From positions 1 through 47,471 of the forward strand of contig JAVBLF010000047.1 in the NCBI GenBank assembly GCA_031553675.1: a stretch of DNA of 47,471 nucleotides, written 5' to 3'. The notes under the pieces were generated by a model. The model was not told the DNA's origin. It ran no database searches and saw nothing but the letters and a program-made list of their open reading frames with translations. This document shows positions 1 to 7,775 of the stretch, piece by piece (position 1 is the stretch's first letter; the number at the start of each line of letters is the position of its first letter). This DNA is from JAVBLF01 sp031553675 (GTDB taxonomy: Bacteria; Bacillota; Clostridia; Christensenellales; CALWSW01). Both the position numbers and the translations under genes were made by a program.

Positions 1-2
1 AC

Positions 3-2534
3 CCCCCAACAGATGTCCCAATCGATGTTCCAATTGATGTCCCAACAGATGATTCGACAGACATATCGCAAGAGAAGATCAATTCACTGCTCATTTCTCC
101 TACCTCAGTGGTGAAGTTTGACAATGGCGCAACGGTCGTTTGTAGCCCGGAGGTGCCAGCCGGCCAAGACGGTGAGTGGACTACGTATCAAGTGAGCCCA
201 GAAACCCAAATCTGCCCCTACACCGTGCCTGTCACGATGACGGTGCCAATTCCTGTAGAGGACGGTGGCGATTCGGGCGGTGTGGCCGTTCTGCCTTGCG
301 GCGATTCAGGAGCTACAGACGAGTGCGTTCTGACCGAACAGAGCAACGCGCTGCTCACCGCCGTCGAAGAAGAATACGTGATTGGCGAACCGCAGGTCGA
401 AATGTCGCTGGGCGATGACGGTGTTGTGACCACGCAAGACCAGTTGCATACCGTGACCTTTGCCGTAAACCCCGGCGACCGCGGCGCGATCACGGGCAAC
501 GCCACCGAATCGGTAGCGGATGGGCAGTCGATTGCGCAGATTCCGGCGGTGACCGCTGACCTGTACTATGCGTTCGATGCCTGGGTCGATCAAGATGGCA
601 AAGAATATGCCAGCGACCAGGCGATCAAGGATTTGCCCATCGCGGGCGACATGACCTTCACCGCGCGCTTCAAATCTTTGCGGAGCGCGTCCGATCACTT
701 CACCTTCCACGTGACGCTCAAAGCCATCAACGGCAGCTTCGACGAAAATGCGGTCACGCAGTTCGACGTCGAGGAGTGGATGATGAGCGAAATGGCCCCG
801 CTGAGCAACCTGTCGGATGGAGCGACTTTTGTCGAACCGACCGTTACGCCCGATGCGGGGATGACCTTTTGGTATTGGCTGGATGAAAATGGACAGAAAG
901 TCGATGACTTGAAGAGCCATGCCATCCAGGAAGACATGACCTTCTACGCCTATTGCGACGTGGACAGCGACGGCGATGGCCTGCCTGATGGCGTACAAAA
1001 TGGCGGCAGCGTCGTTCCCGCCCTACCCACGACCCACCGCTATGTCGTGACGCTCGCCCTCAAGGGCGATGGCGCTTTCAACGGCGGACGTGCGGTATTC
1101 CTCGTGAAGGTCGTCGATGGGCAGAACGCGACGCTCGGCCAAGCGCAAGGCGGATTCAATGCGCCGACCTCCATGCCGACAAACCCCACGAACAGCGTAT
1201 TTTTTGCCTGGGAAGACGGGGCAGGCAACGCGATCGCCGACTTGGCCCAATACGTCGTCTCGAAGGACGAGACGATCTGGGCACGGTTTGAAGCCGACCT
1301 CGACAGCGATGGCGTCGCTGATTGCAGCCAGACGCCGGGTGGCTGCGGCACGACCGACCCCGGCACGACGGATCCTGGTACGACGGACCCCGGCACGACG
1401 GATCCTGGCACGACGGACCCCGGCACGACCGACCCTGGCACGACGGACCCCGGAACGACGGATCCCGGCACGACGGACCCTGGCACGACCGACCCCGGCA
1501 CGACGGACCCCGGCACGACGGACCCCGGCACGACGGACCCCGGCACGACCGACCCCGGCACGACGGATCCTGGCACGACGGATCCCGGCACGACGGATCC
1601 CGGCACGACGGATCCCGGCACGACGGATCCTGGCACGACCGACCCTGACGACACCGTGACGGAATTCCCGGAAGATGACGGTGAAGATACGGTTGTCGAT
1701 AACCCCGACCAAGGAACAAATGATCCTGACACGGACGTCGAAGTTCCCGCGATGGAGACCATTGACATCCAGTATACTGTGGGTGCCAACGGCAGCTTGG
1801 ACGGTACGACATCCTACCAGGGCGTGCTCGTCAGTGAGAAACTCGCCGAAAGGGCGCCCGCGCCCCTTCTCACACCGCATTACGGCTATGTCTTCAACGG
1901 CTGGATGGATGCGTCCGGCAATGCAGTCGATCCCGCCACGGCGACCGCGACCGCGGCGATGACGACCATTGAAGCGCAGTTCGTACTCGATCAGGCCAAA
2001 CCCGACGAAAACGGCGACGGCATTCCAGACGATCAGCAGAACCGCTATACCGTGACGTTTGTCGCCGGTCAGAACGGCACGCTGAACGGCACGTTGAATT
2101 ATGTGTTCATCGGTGGCACGAAAGGCGATGGCAAAGCACTGACCCTGAAAAACATCGTTGGAAACACATTCGCCGTTCCCAAAGCGGTTGCGGACAGCGG
2201 CTATGCCTTTGCGGGCTGGTCGCCGAGCACCAGCTTGAAAGACCTGAAGTTGAATGGCGATATGACCTTCACCGCCAATTTTAAAGCGCAAAAGGTCGAA
2301 TGCACGTTCACATGCAACGGCCGCACCATCAAGAGCTGTCTGGGACAAAAAGGTTCGAGCATCGGCAGCATCTCGGGCGGCGCGAAGTCCATTCAAGTCC
2401 CGAAGTCGCCAGGCAACCAGTACAATTTCCTTGGCTGGCTCTGCCCTGACGGCATCATCCGCTCGACAGAGGACACCATGAAACTCAAGATCAACGCAGA
2501 GACGGTCTTCCAAGCCTGTTTCGCCAAGCGGTGA
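3..2534 (+). CDS. Repeat-rich secreted surface protein, InlB-type repeats (5' end outside window)
   Basis: The reading frame is open to the left edge, so the GTG at 108 is an internal valine and the gene is 5'-partial; 843 residues are visible and the signal peptide would lie upstream. The N-terminal visible part is a DVPI/DVPT-type repeat. Five to six divergent InlB B-repeat-like units follow, recognised by a final hydrophobic-G-W motif (NGW, AGW, LGW) and an F-x-A-x-F strand. Between units lie acidic calcium-loop motifs resembling thrombospondin type-3 repeats (DSDGDGLPDG near 960-990, a second near 1300, DENGDGIPDD near 2010). A pure TTDPG spacer separates the two halves. There is no LPXTG motif or C-terminal hydrophobic anchor; it ends in AKR, so attachment is not explained. 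Probably an adhesin or cell-surface stalk. Domain family well supported, ligand unknown. Confidence 0.85.
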   Translation, partial: PPTDVPIDVPIDVPTDDSTDISQEKINSLLISPTSVVKFDNGATVVCSPEVPAGQDGEWTTYQVSPETQICPYTVPVTMTVPIPVEDGGDSGGVAVLPCGDSGATDECVLTEQSNALLTAVEEEYVIGEPQVEMSLGDDGVVTTQDQLHTVTFAVNPGDRGAITGNATESVADGQSIAQIPAVTADLYYAFDAWVDQDGKEYASDQAIKDLPIAGDMTFTARFKSLRSASDHFTFHVTLKAINGSFDENAVTQFDVEEWMMSEMAPLSNLSDGATFVEPTVTPDAGMTFWYWLDENGQKVDDLKSHAIQEDMTFYAYCDVDSDGDGLPDGVQNGGSVVPALPTTHRYVVTLALKGDGAFNGGRAVFLVKVVDGQNATLGQAQGGFNAPTSMPTNPTNSVFFAWEDGAGNAIADLAQYVVSKDETIWARFEADLDSDGVADCSQTPGGCGTTDPGTTDPGTTDPGTTDPGTTDPGTTDPGTTDPGTTDPGTTDPGTTDPGTTDPGTTDPGTTDPGTTDPGTTDPGTTDPGTTDPGTTDPGTTDPGTTDPDDTVTEFPEDDGEDTVVDNPDQGTNDPDTDVEVPAMETIDIQYTVGANGSLDGTTSYQGVLVSEKLAERAPAPLLTPHYGYVFNGWMDASGNAVDPATATATAAMTTIEAQFVLDQAKPDENGDGIPDDQQNRYTVTFVAGQNGTLNGTLNYVFIGGTKGDGKALTLKNIVGNTFAVPKAVADSGYAFAGWSPSTSLKDLKLNGDMTFTANFKAQKVECTFTCNGRTIKSCLGQKGSSIGSISGGAKSIQVPKSPGNQYNFLGWLCPDGIIRSTEDTMKLKINAETVFQACFAKR
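1347..1646 (+). repeat. 20 tandem 15-bp units encoding GTTDP
   Basis: Twenty consecutive 15-nt units, each coding Gly-Thr-Thr-Asp-Pro, with only synonymous differences (acg/acc, gac/gat, ccc/cct). The array keeps frame, so gain or loss of units changes spacer length without breaking the gene. It forms a rigid, acidic, threonine/proline-rich stalk that could be glycosylated. Confidence 0.95.
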
Positions 2535-2558
2535 TCGGAAGCCAATTCCGCGCAGCTT

Positions 2559-2590
2559 CCCCCATTCGATGCTTCGGATGGGGGTTCGCT
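2559..2590 (+). terminator. Putative terminator of the left surface-protein gene
   Basis: CCCCCAT (2559-2565) pairs with ATGGGGG (2578-2584); a short T/C-rich run follows. It lies 25 nt after the stop codon. The U-tract is weak. Confidence 0.5.
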
Positions 2591-2622
2591 TCGTGCTTCC
2601 GGATCGCGCACAGAACTCATGG

Positions 2623-2651
2623 TTGGCAGATCCATCGCGATATGCTATAAT
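2623..2651 (+). promoter_or_regulatory. Promoter of tRNA-Arg
   Basis: TTGGCA (2623-2628), 17-nt spacer, TATAAT (2646-2651), 13 nt before the mature tRNA 5' end. Housekeeping sigma-A type. Confidence 0.8.
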
Positions 2652-2664
2652 TTCGTTGTGCCGT

Positions 2665-2741
<77 letters not shown>

Positions 2742-2745
2742 GAGA

Positions 2746-2777
2746 AAAGCCCACAGTTTGGAAGCTGTGGGCTTTCA
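2746..2777 (+). terminator. Terminator after tRNA-Arg
   Basis: AAAGCCCACAG (2746-2756) pairs with CTGTGGGCTTT (2765-2775). Most of the hairpin lies inside the att repeat, so both attachment-site copies carry a terminator. Confidence 0.75.
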
Positions 2778-2820
2778 TGCGAAAGTGGGATTGCAATATT
2801 ATTCCTTTGCCCCACAAAAT

Positions 2821-2842
2821 CACTGCATTTTTACTGCATCAC
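2821..2842 (+). repeat. Left candidate integrase arm-type site
   Basis: CACTGCATTT then TT then ACTGCATCAC. Two ACTGCA cores lie about one helical turn apart. It matches 13249-13270 at 20 of 22 positions and sits 49 bp inside the left repeat, where arm-type integrase or Xis sites are expected. Confidence 0.5.
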
Positions 2843-3008
2843 CTCAGGATGCGTATTCCTTTATGGTCAAACGGAGAGAGCTTCTCTGGTATTTGGTGAG
2901 CGAAATGCAGGGTTTTGATTCATCGAATCGGATCATGTCCGTCTCGAATCGTAATGTTTCCCTTCATAACAATGCCGGCCTTCCCTTGTGAATAATAGGT
3001 ACTTCTCA

Positions 3009-5873
3009 TCATTGTTCCCCGCATGCGCTGAGAATCTTCTCTTGATGCTTACGTGCGGTGTCGACGAGATTTCGGATCATATCGAACCCTGAAGTCGGCT
3101 CGACGGCTAGCCGATACATGGCGTGGAGATCGCTTTGCAATTCGCGTGATGCAGTGTCGTTTAAATCGCGATCTTCCATATCCAAATAGCATTCGGTAAG
3201 ATAGTACTGCAGGCTATCGCTGACTTGGGGATTGAAGAAAGTTTCCGTCGTCTTGTTGAGAGGCGTGCCCCTCATTTGCCCAAGGCTTTCGCGTTGCTTG
3301 AATCGCTCCAAAAGCTTTTTCGAGAATACATCGCCGTACCATTGAACTTGATCGCCTTCTTCTCTAATGTCCCACTTCACGTTTTCAAAAGCCCAATGGA
3401 GCTTTCCGTTTTCTTCCGTACGTGCCAGCATCGTCTTAATCACGCAATACAGCCTTTCAAAGAAAACGGGATCCACGATACTGTCGATGGCTTTTTGCGC
3501 ATCGACGCTCGCGTAAAGAAAAGACTGGAGGTAGTCTTTTAAAGACAAATTGAGTGCAAAGATGCTGACAATGTCGGCATGGCATTCGGAGAAAAGCTCT
3601 GCGAAAACGTCTGCATACCACTTGAGATGCACGATATGAACCAGGCCTTGTTTCTTTGGGTTTGGTTCTTGTAACCTGGAAATACCGAGGAGGCGGTCGC
3701 GTGCGCTAAACATGGCTTCACTCATCGGCAGACTGCGTCGTTTTTTTTGCATTCGCTGGCGGATCGATTTCGAGCCGTCATGCGTTGCACTTCCATCTGT
3801 ACAGGTTTCAGAATCGATGATAATATCACAGATTTTTTCGATGTACTCATTATTTGCGAGTACATTAAGATAAGCTGTATGGCAGAATTGACTGGTTTCG
3901 TCGAGAAAAAGGTGCTGGGCTTCCGTTTTCGCAGTTCTCATGACCGGGGCAAGATACTGATTCGCTTCTGCCCGGCACGACGCAGCAACATCATGCGCGA
4001 GGCGATCGATATCTCGCTTTGATTCATCTGATAGCAAGTTGTGGGCATTGGCTTCTCCGATAAAAACGCCCGACAAAACAGCGGCGAGCATGTCGAGCAT
4101 CAAACGAAAGCGCATTGCGCGGTTGCGCGTTTTGGCGCCGACGAAATGCGCACACTCGTGGGTGAGGATGATGAGCAGGCACTTTGGTGAAAAGAGTCGG
4201 CGCGAAGGCACAGACGCAATCAAAAGCCTGTCTCCGCCAGGGCTTCGGTCGGAATACAAGGGATTGACCCAGACGCGTTCGCGCAGGGTGGGAACGAGCA
4301 TGAAGGCATAGTTGGCAGTGTCGTTGCCGCCACTTTTCAAGTACTTGATCATCTGAAGGAAATATGCCGTGTAGAAGGCGCCGAGCTTGGCGGGGTGCTC
4401 GAACGTGAGCATACTCTGCCCGTAATTGGGCAGGAACTCGCCTTCTGTTTGAAAAGTGTGTGCGATCAACTCCGTCCATGATGTGATGAAATCCAGCGCC
4501 TCGTGCAAGGCGTTGCCTTGTAGCCAGACGTTGGGTGATGGCTGCTCTTTTGGGTAAGGTCGTTCGAGCTTCTCCCAAATATGGTGGTTTTCCTGTTTGA
4601 GTAGCTCACTGGTCTGCGTCAGAAAGAACTCGACCGCCTCGTACGCCTGTACGAAAATTTCGCGCGCAAATCTGACCTTTTCCAGCTGCATCATGAGATT
4701 CAACAGCTCGAAAACAGCCTTATGAAAAAACTGATCGCGAAGATCCCCTTTGTCGGACGATTGGCGAAGCTCTTCCAAAAGCGCAAGCCACTGCTCCATC
4801 AGCTTGCCCGTCATCGGCGAAAGAGGCGGACCTGGAGGATCTTCTTGCTTGAGCCTTGAAGGATCTGCAACTTGAAGCAGGTGCGTGCTGAAATCGGTGA
4901 TTGCAGCGCGAAAGTCATCGCAGCCCGGATTCATCAGGCCATTCGTGGTATAAAGGGACAACAATTCGCGCGAGGGAATGTCCTTGATATAAAAGGTGCC
5001 ATCCGAAAAGCCTTGGGAAAAACAGGCGGAGGAGACGGTGCAACCGCCCCTTTCGAGGCGCTGCTGAATCTGACTGTGCCAGTAAAGAAACGATGAGGGC
5101 GAATGGATTGCGGCTTCGATGCGGATACCGTCGAACGTCTCAGCATCGACGTGACGAAGAAGCCGGGCACGACGTTCGTAGATCGGACTTTCGACCGGCG
5201 CATTCGTTGCGAAAAGATCACTGTCCCAGCCGCCCATGGTGTAAGCAAATTCCAAATAATCCTTTTCGAAGGCGAGCGAAACGATCACGGACTGGACAGA
5301 GGCATAATTGCTTGCGCGAAAGAACACGAAAAAGTCCGAACAGTCGATCGACGCATATAGGGAGTATGCGAGCGAGTCGGCATCGACCACGGACGTGTCG
5401 TTCTTTTGAGCATCAAGTGCTTTTTGGAGGTGCTGCTTCAGATGCGCATGCGCCGCATCAAAGCGTTCCTTTTTATGCAAATAGATGCGCGACACGAACA
5501 GATAGGGGAGATCCATGGCATCGCGGGCCCAGAAACGGGAATCGGCTGGACCGTCTGCAACGGCAAAAAGAGAGCAGACGTTGTCAACCCCGCGCAAGTG
5601 CCTTGACTTGTCCTTCGACGCAGCCCATATGCTGCGATAAGGCCCTTCAGGCGTGCGATTAACCTCTCTGATTTCCATCCAGTCGTAATAACCAAAAGTA
5701 TACGCCTGAAGAATGTCATTCCCAACAGCGTGAGGCGGCATCGTTTTGTCCTTCGAGAGAGGAATGTGATGCTTGTACAAGCGGATTTCGCGGATGTCAA
5801 ACGAAGCCGGATACTTGGACTCCAACTTCGACTCCAGTGATTGCGGCAGGTCAAGTGAATGCGGGCTATTCAT
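3009..5873 (-). CDS. Large predicted zincin metallopeptidase-like protein, cargo gene of the element
   Basis: 954 residues, no signal peptide or membrane segment, so probably cytosolic. I do not recognise a named family. Residues 572-576 are HECAH in a hydrophobic helix (LLIILTHECAHF), the zinc-binding HExxH pattern. A second conserved-looking helix has FAELFSECHAD, with E759, E763 and D766; this E-x3-E/D pattern is typical of the third zinc ligand in gluzincin peptidases, here about 185 residues downstream. Residues 176-215 form an alternating hydrophobic segment (DCSDFFVFFRAS) suggesting a separate alpha/beta domain. It starts 6 nt after the stop of the membrane-protein gene, so the two are almost certainly co-transcribed and translationally linked. 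Location as cargo beside an integrase suggests phage defence or superinfection exclusion, but the function is not shown. Substrate unknown. Confidence 0.85.
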   Translation of the reverse strand: MNSPHSLDLPQSLESKLESKYPASFDIREIRLYKHHIPLSKDKTMPPHAVGNDILQAYTFGYYDWMEIREVNRTPEGPYRSIWAASKDKSRHLRGVDNVCSLFAVADGPADSRFWARDAMDLPYLFVSRIYLHKKERFDAAHAHLKQHLQKALDAQKNDTSVVDADSLAYSLYASIDCSDFFVFFRASNYASVQSVIVSLAFEKDYLEFAYTMGGWDSDLFATNAPVESPIYERRARLLRHVDAETFDGIRIEAAIHSPSSFLYWHSQIQQRLERGGCTVSSACFSQGFSDGTFYIKDIPSRELLSLYTTNGLMNPGCDDFRAAITDFSTHLLQVADPSRLKQEDPPGPPLSPMTGKLMEQWLALLEELRQSSDKGDLRDQFFHKAVFELLNLMMQLEKVRFAREIFVQAYEAVEFFLTQTSELLKQENHHIWEKLERPYPKEQPSPNVWLQGNALHEALDFITSWTELIAHTFQTEGEFLPNYGQSMLTFEHPAKLGAFYTAYFLQMIKYLKSGGNDTANYAFMLVPTLRERVWVNPLYSDRSPGGDRLLIASVPSRRLFSPKCLLIILTHECAHFVGAKTRNRAMRFRLMLDMLAAVLSGVFIGEANAHNLLSDESKRDIDRLAHDVAASCRAEANQYLAPVMRTAKTEAQHLFLDETSQFCHTAYLNVLANNEYIEKICDIIIDSETCTDGSATHDGSKSIRQRMQKKRRSLPMSEAMFSARDRLLGISRLQEPNPKKQGLVHIVHLKWYADVFAELFSECHADIVSIFALNLSLKDYLQSFLYASVDAQKAIDSIVDPVFFERLYCVIKTMLARTEENGKLHWAFENVKWDIREEGDQVQWYGDVFSKKLLERFKQRESLGQMRGTPLNKTTETFFNPQVSDSLQYYLTECYLDMEDRDLNDTASRELQSDLHAMYRLAVEPTSGFDMIRNLVDTARKHQEKILSACGEQ

Positions 5874-5879
5874 AGCATT

Positions 5880-7253
5880 TTAAACCCCCTTGGCGTAGTA
5901 CCAAAAGCTGTGATGCATGGCGTTTTGGGGAGTGTAGCCGCTTGTCTGCTCCGGCAGTGCCGCGCAGATGTCATGGATGAAGATGCTCATGCTCTTGATC
6001 TCGGAGACGCGCCCCTCGTTGCTATACGATTCATCGAGGCATGTCCAAACGTATGCGATCTGATTGGCGACGGCTTCGGCGTCGGTTTGTGTGTGTTCGT
6101 TCGATAGTTTTGGCAGGTACCTAAATGCCAATATGGGGGAATAATCCTTCCCCAAAACACAACACTCATACTCCAAAATGGTCGCGACGCAGATGTAATC
6201 GAAATGGTACGCGCCGTTTTGCCGCGAGAGCTTGAGTATGCTTTGGATGCGCTCCTGGCTGCTTCTTTGCCAGCGTTTGCTAGCGGTGTCGTCCGTTCCG
6301 TTGGGTTCCGGGCACTTGCGGTAGATCCATCGTACATAAGCGGACAACAGCCCCGTATTGCCCTGTAGGATGCGTGCCTGGTCGGATGGGTCGCAGGGTT
6401 CCTGCCTTTCCTTCAGGAGCAGCCGGGATACAAATTTGTCCATGTATTCCATGCGCGGAATGGCCGATTCGTCGTTTGGGAGATGGTCAAAAAAGGCTTC
6501 CATCAAGTGAAATGCATACCAGAAAAAAGGATAGACAACGAGGGGCGAGTTGCGATTCTCCTTGTCGGAAGCAAGTCGTTCAACGATTTCGTCGGGTCGA
6601 TCGACCATACGCTGGAAAAAATCATCAAGCGCGATCTCTTTCATGTCGTGGAGCGGGTGATCGGCTTGGCTACCAAAGTAGGAGAATACGTTTTCGAAAA
6701 CTTTCAAGTTATTGTGTAAGTGATTGTTGTCGACTCCGTTCTTTCTTGTCCTCCAACCCGTCAAGTTGGACAAAAAACCCTCGACTTTGGTCAACAACCT
6801 CACTTGCCATGTTTTGGGTTCAAACTGCACACGCGAACGCAGCTCGGTGACGATGGTTTTTCGCAGACCGCGTTGGTAGCTGGCAAAGGCAACGACAACC
6901 AACCCAAGAAACAGCAACGATACGCATACTAAAAACGATGTCACAAAGGTCCAGATGGCAGATGCCAAAGCCGCCAAGAAAAGGGCAAGGCAGAAGAGCA
7001 AAACAGAGAAAATGAATGCACTCAAATTGGTATGATCGAGATCATGGTATGAAACGCCAAAGCACGTCTCGCTATTCGACTTGAGCGCGAAATCGAAAAC
7101 GAACGCGAACAGCGCGGCGGTTAATATGAGAATGTTGAGGATCGCAAACATGGCCGCATGATCAATCAGAACGGGCGGTAGAGAGGGAGTGGCATGTTCG
7201 ACGAGGCTAAAAAAAACGATCGAAACAAGATTGTTAAAAAACGGTATAATCAT
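5880..7253 (-). CDS. Four-helix membrane protein with large soluble C-terminal domain, cargo gene
   Basis: 457 residues, no recognised family. Hydrophobic segments lie at about residues 2-18, 33-57, 77-99 and 102-126, followed by a basic stretch (YQRGLRKT) and a soluble, mostly helical-looking region of about 330 residues rich in aromatic and charged residues. By the positive-inside rule the large domain is probably cytoplasmic. ATG start has a weak AGG site 7 nt upstream. The gene lies immediately downstream of an intrinsic terminator (7272-7299) and 6 nt upstream of the HExxH gene, so expression probably depends on readthrough or on a promoter inside the hairpin region. A membrane sensor or effector partner of the protease-like protein is the simplest reading; this is inference. 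Confidence 0.85.
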   Translation of the reverse strand: MIIPFFNNLVSIVFFSLVEHATPSLPPVLIDHAAMFAILNILILTAALFAFVFDFALKSNSETCFGVSYHDLDHTNLSAFIFSVLLFCLALFLAALASAIWTFVTSFLVCVSLLFLGLVVVAFASYQRGLRKTIVTELRSRVQFEPKTWQVRLLTKVEGFLSNLTGWRTRKNGVDNNHLHNNLKVFENVFSYFGSQADHPLHDMKEIALDDFFQRMVDRPDEIVERLASDKENRNSPLVVYPFFWYAFHLMEAFFDHLPNDESAIPRMEYMDKFVSRLLLKERQEPCDPSDQARILQGNTGLLSAYVRWIYRKCPEPNGTDDTASKRWQRSSQERIQSILKLSRQNGAYHFDYICVATILEYECCVLGKDYSPILAFRYLPKLSNEHTQTDAEAVANQIAYVWTCLDESYSNEGRVSEIKSMSIFIHDICAALPEQTSGYTPQNAMHHSFWYYAKGV

Positions 7254-7271
7254 AGCAAACCTATTGTGTTC

Positions 7272-7299
7272 AAAAAAACAGCAACCTTTCGGTTGCTGT
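7272..7299 (-). terminator. Intrinsic terminator directly upstream of the cargo pair
   Basis: Read on the minus strand: ACAGCAACC, loop GAAA, GGTTGCTGT, then seven T. The nine-pair stem is perfect. The U-tract ends 18 nt before the membrane-protein start codon, so it terminates the small ORF transcript and can act as an attenuator for the two genes below. Confidence 0.85.
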
Positions 7300-7310
7300 G
7301 AGTTGCTCCA

Positions 7311-7523
7311 TTAACTGTCGGGCTGATCGGATGAAGAAGGTAGCCGCGATCGAACGCGCGGCTCATAGGTAAACACTGCCTTGTAAATCGGTGCAAACGC
7401 ACAAATTGTCTCTTGGTTAGAGAGACGATCCGTATCAAGGTATTCGGAATGATCACGTTTCGGCGCCGGTGCTTGCAATGGGATGCTCAGCTCGATCTCA
7501 GCTCGTGAAATAAGACGTTGCAT
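7311..7523 (-). CDS. Small protein of unknown function leading the cargo cassette
   Basis: 70 residues from the ATG at 7523, which has GGAGGG six nt upstream; the GTG at 7529 abuts the ribosome-binding site and is unlikely to be used. The sequence (begins MQRLISRAEIELSIPL) has no motif I recognise, no membrane segment and a basic C-terminal half. It stands between the 20-bp palindrome at 7552-7571 and the terminator at 7272-7299, so it may be a small regulator, an antitoxin-like partner or a leader peptide for the two genes downstream. Coding status rests on the good ribosome-binding site and context only. Confidence 0.55.
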   Translation of the reverse strand: MQRLISRAEIELSIPLQAPAPKRDHSEYLDTDRLSNQETICAFAPIYKAVFTYEPRVRSRLPSSSDQPDS

Positions 7524-7551
7524 GAGCACCCTCCAATTTGTCGAAAACAGT

Positions 7552-7571
7552 ATACACCACTAGTGGTGTAT
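7552..7571. promoter_or_regulatory. 20-bp perfect palindromic operator
   Basis: atacaccactagtggtgtat is identical to its reverse complement. It lies 28 nt upstream of the small ORF start, in the position of a repressor-binding site overlapping its promoter. The binding protein is not known; the element's XRE repressor or the small ORF product are candidates. Confidence 0.7.
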
Positions 7572-7775
7572 TGTCAAATGATTTTTGTCGCGATTTATGT
7601 TTTGATTATACATAAGATCGCTGCCTATAGTCAAGACCTATTTTGGTACGAAAATGCGGCTCGCTCTTCAGAGCGTATGCCCATTTCTGTTAGAGTATGC
7701 CCGCTTTTAGAAAACGTTACGCAGGGCACGCTTTTTTCTCGTGGCGTGACAATAGCGCGCTTGTTTCGCAGCTTG

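Noticed and set aside
1347..1646. Regular 15-bp repeats as a CRISPR array
   Set aside because: Units are contiguous with no spacers and keep a reading frame coding GTTDP.
1023..2513. Long minus-strand ORFs opposite the TTDPG repeats
   Set aside because: They are forced open by the repetitive sequence, lack ribosome-binding sites and have low-complexity Arg-rich translations.
7250..7456. 68-codon minus-strand ORF upstream of the membrane protein
   Set aside because: It runs through the intrinsic terminator hairpin and overlaps the better-supported 70-aa ORF in another frame.
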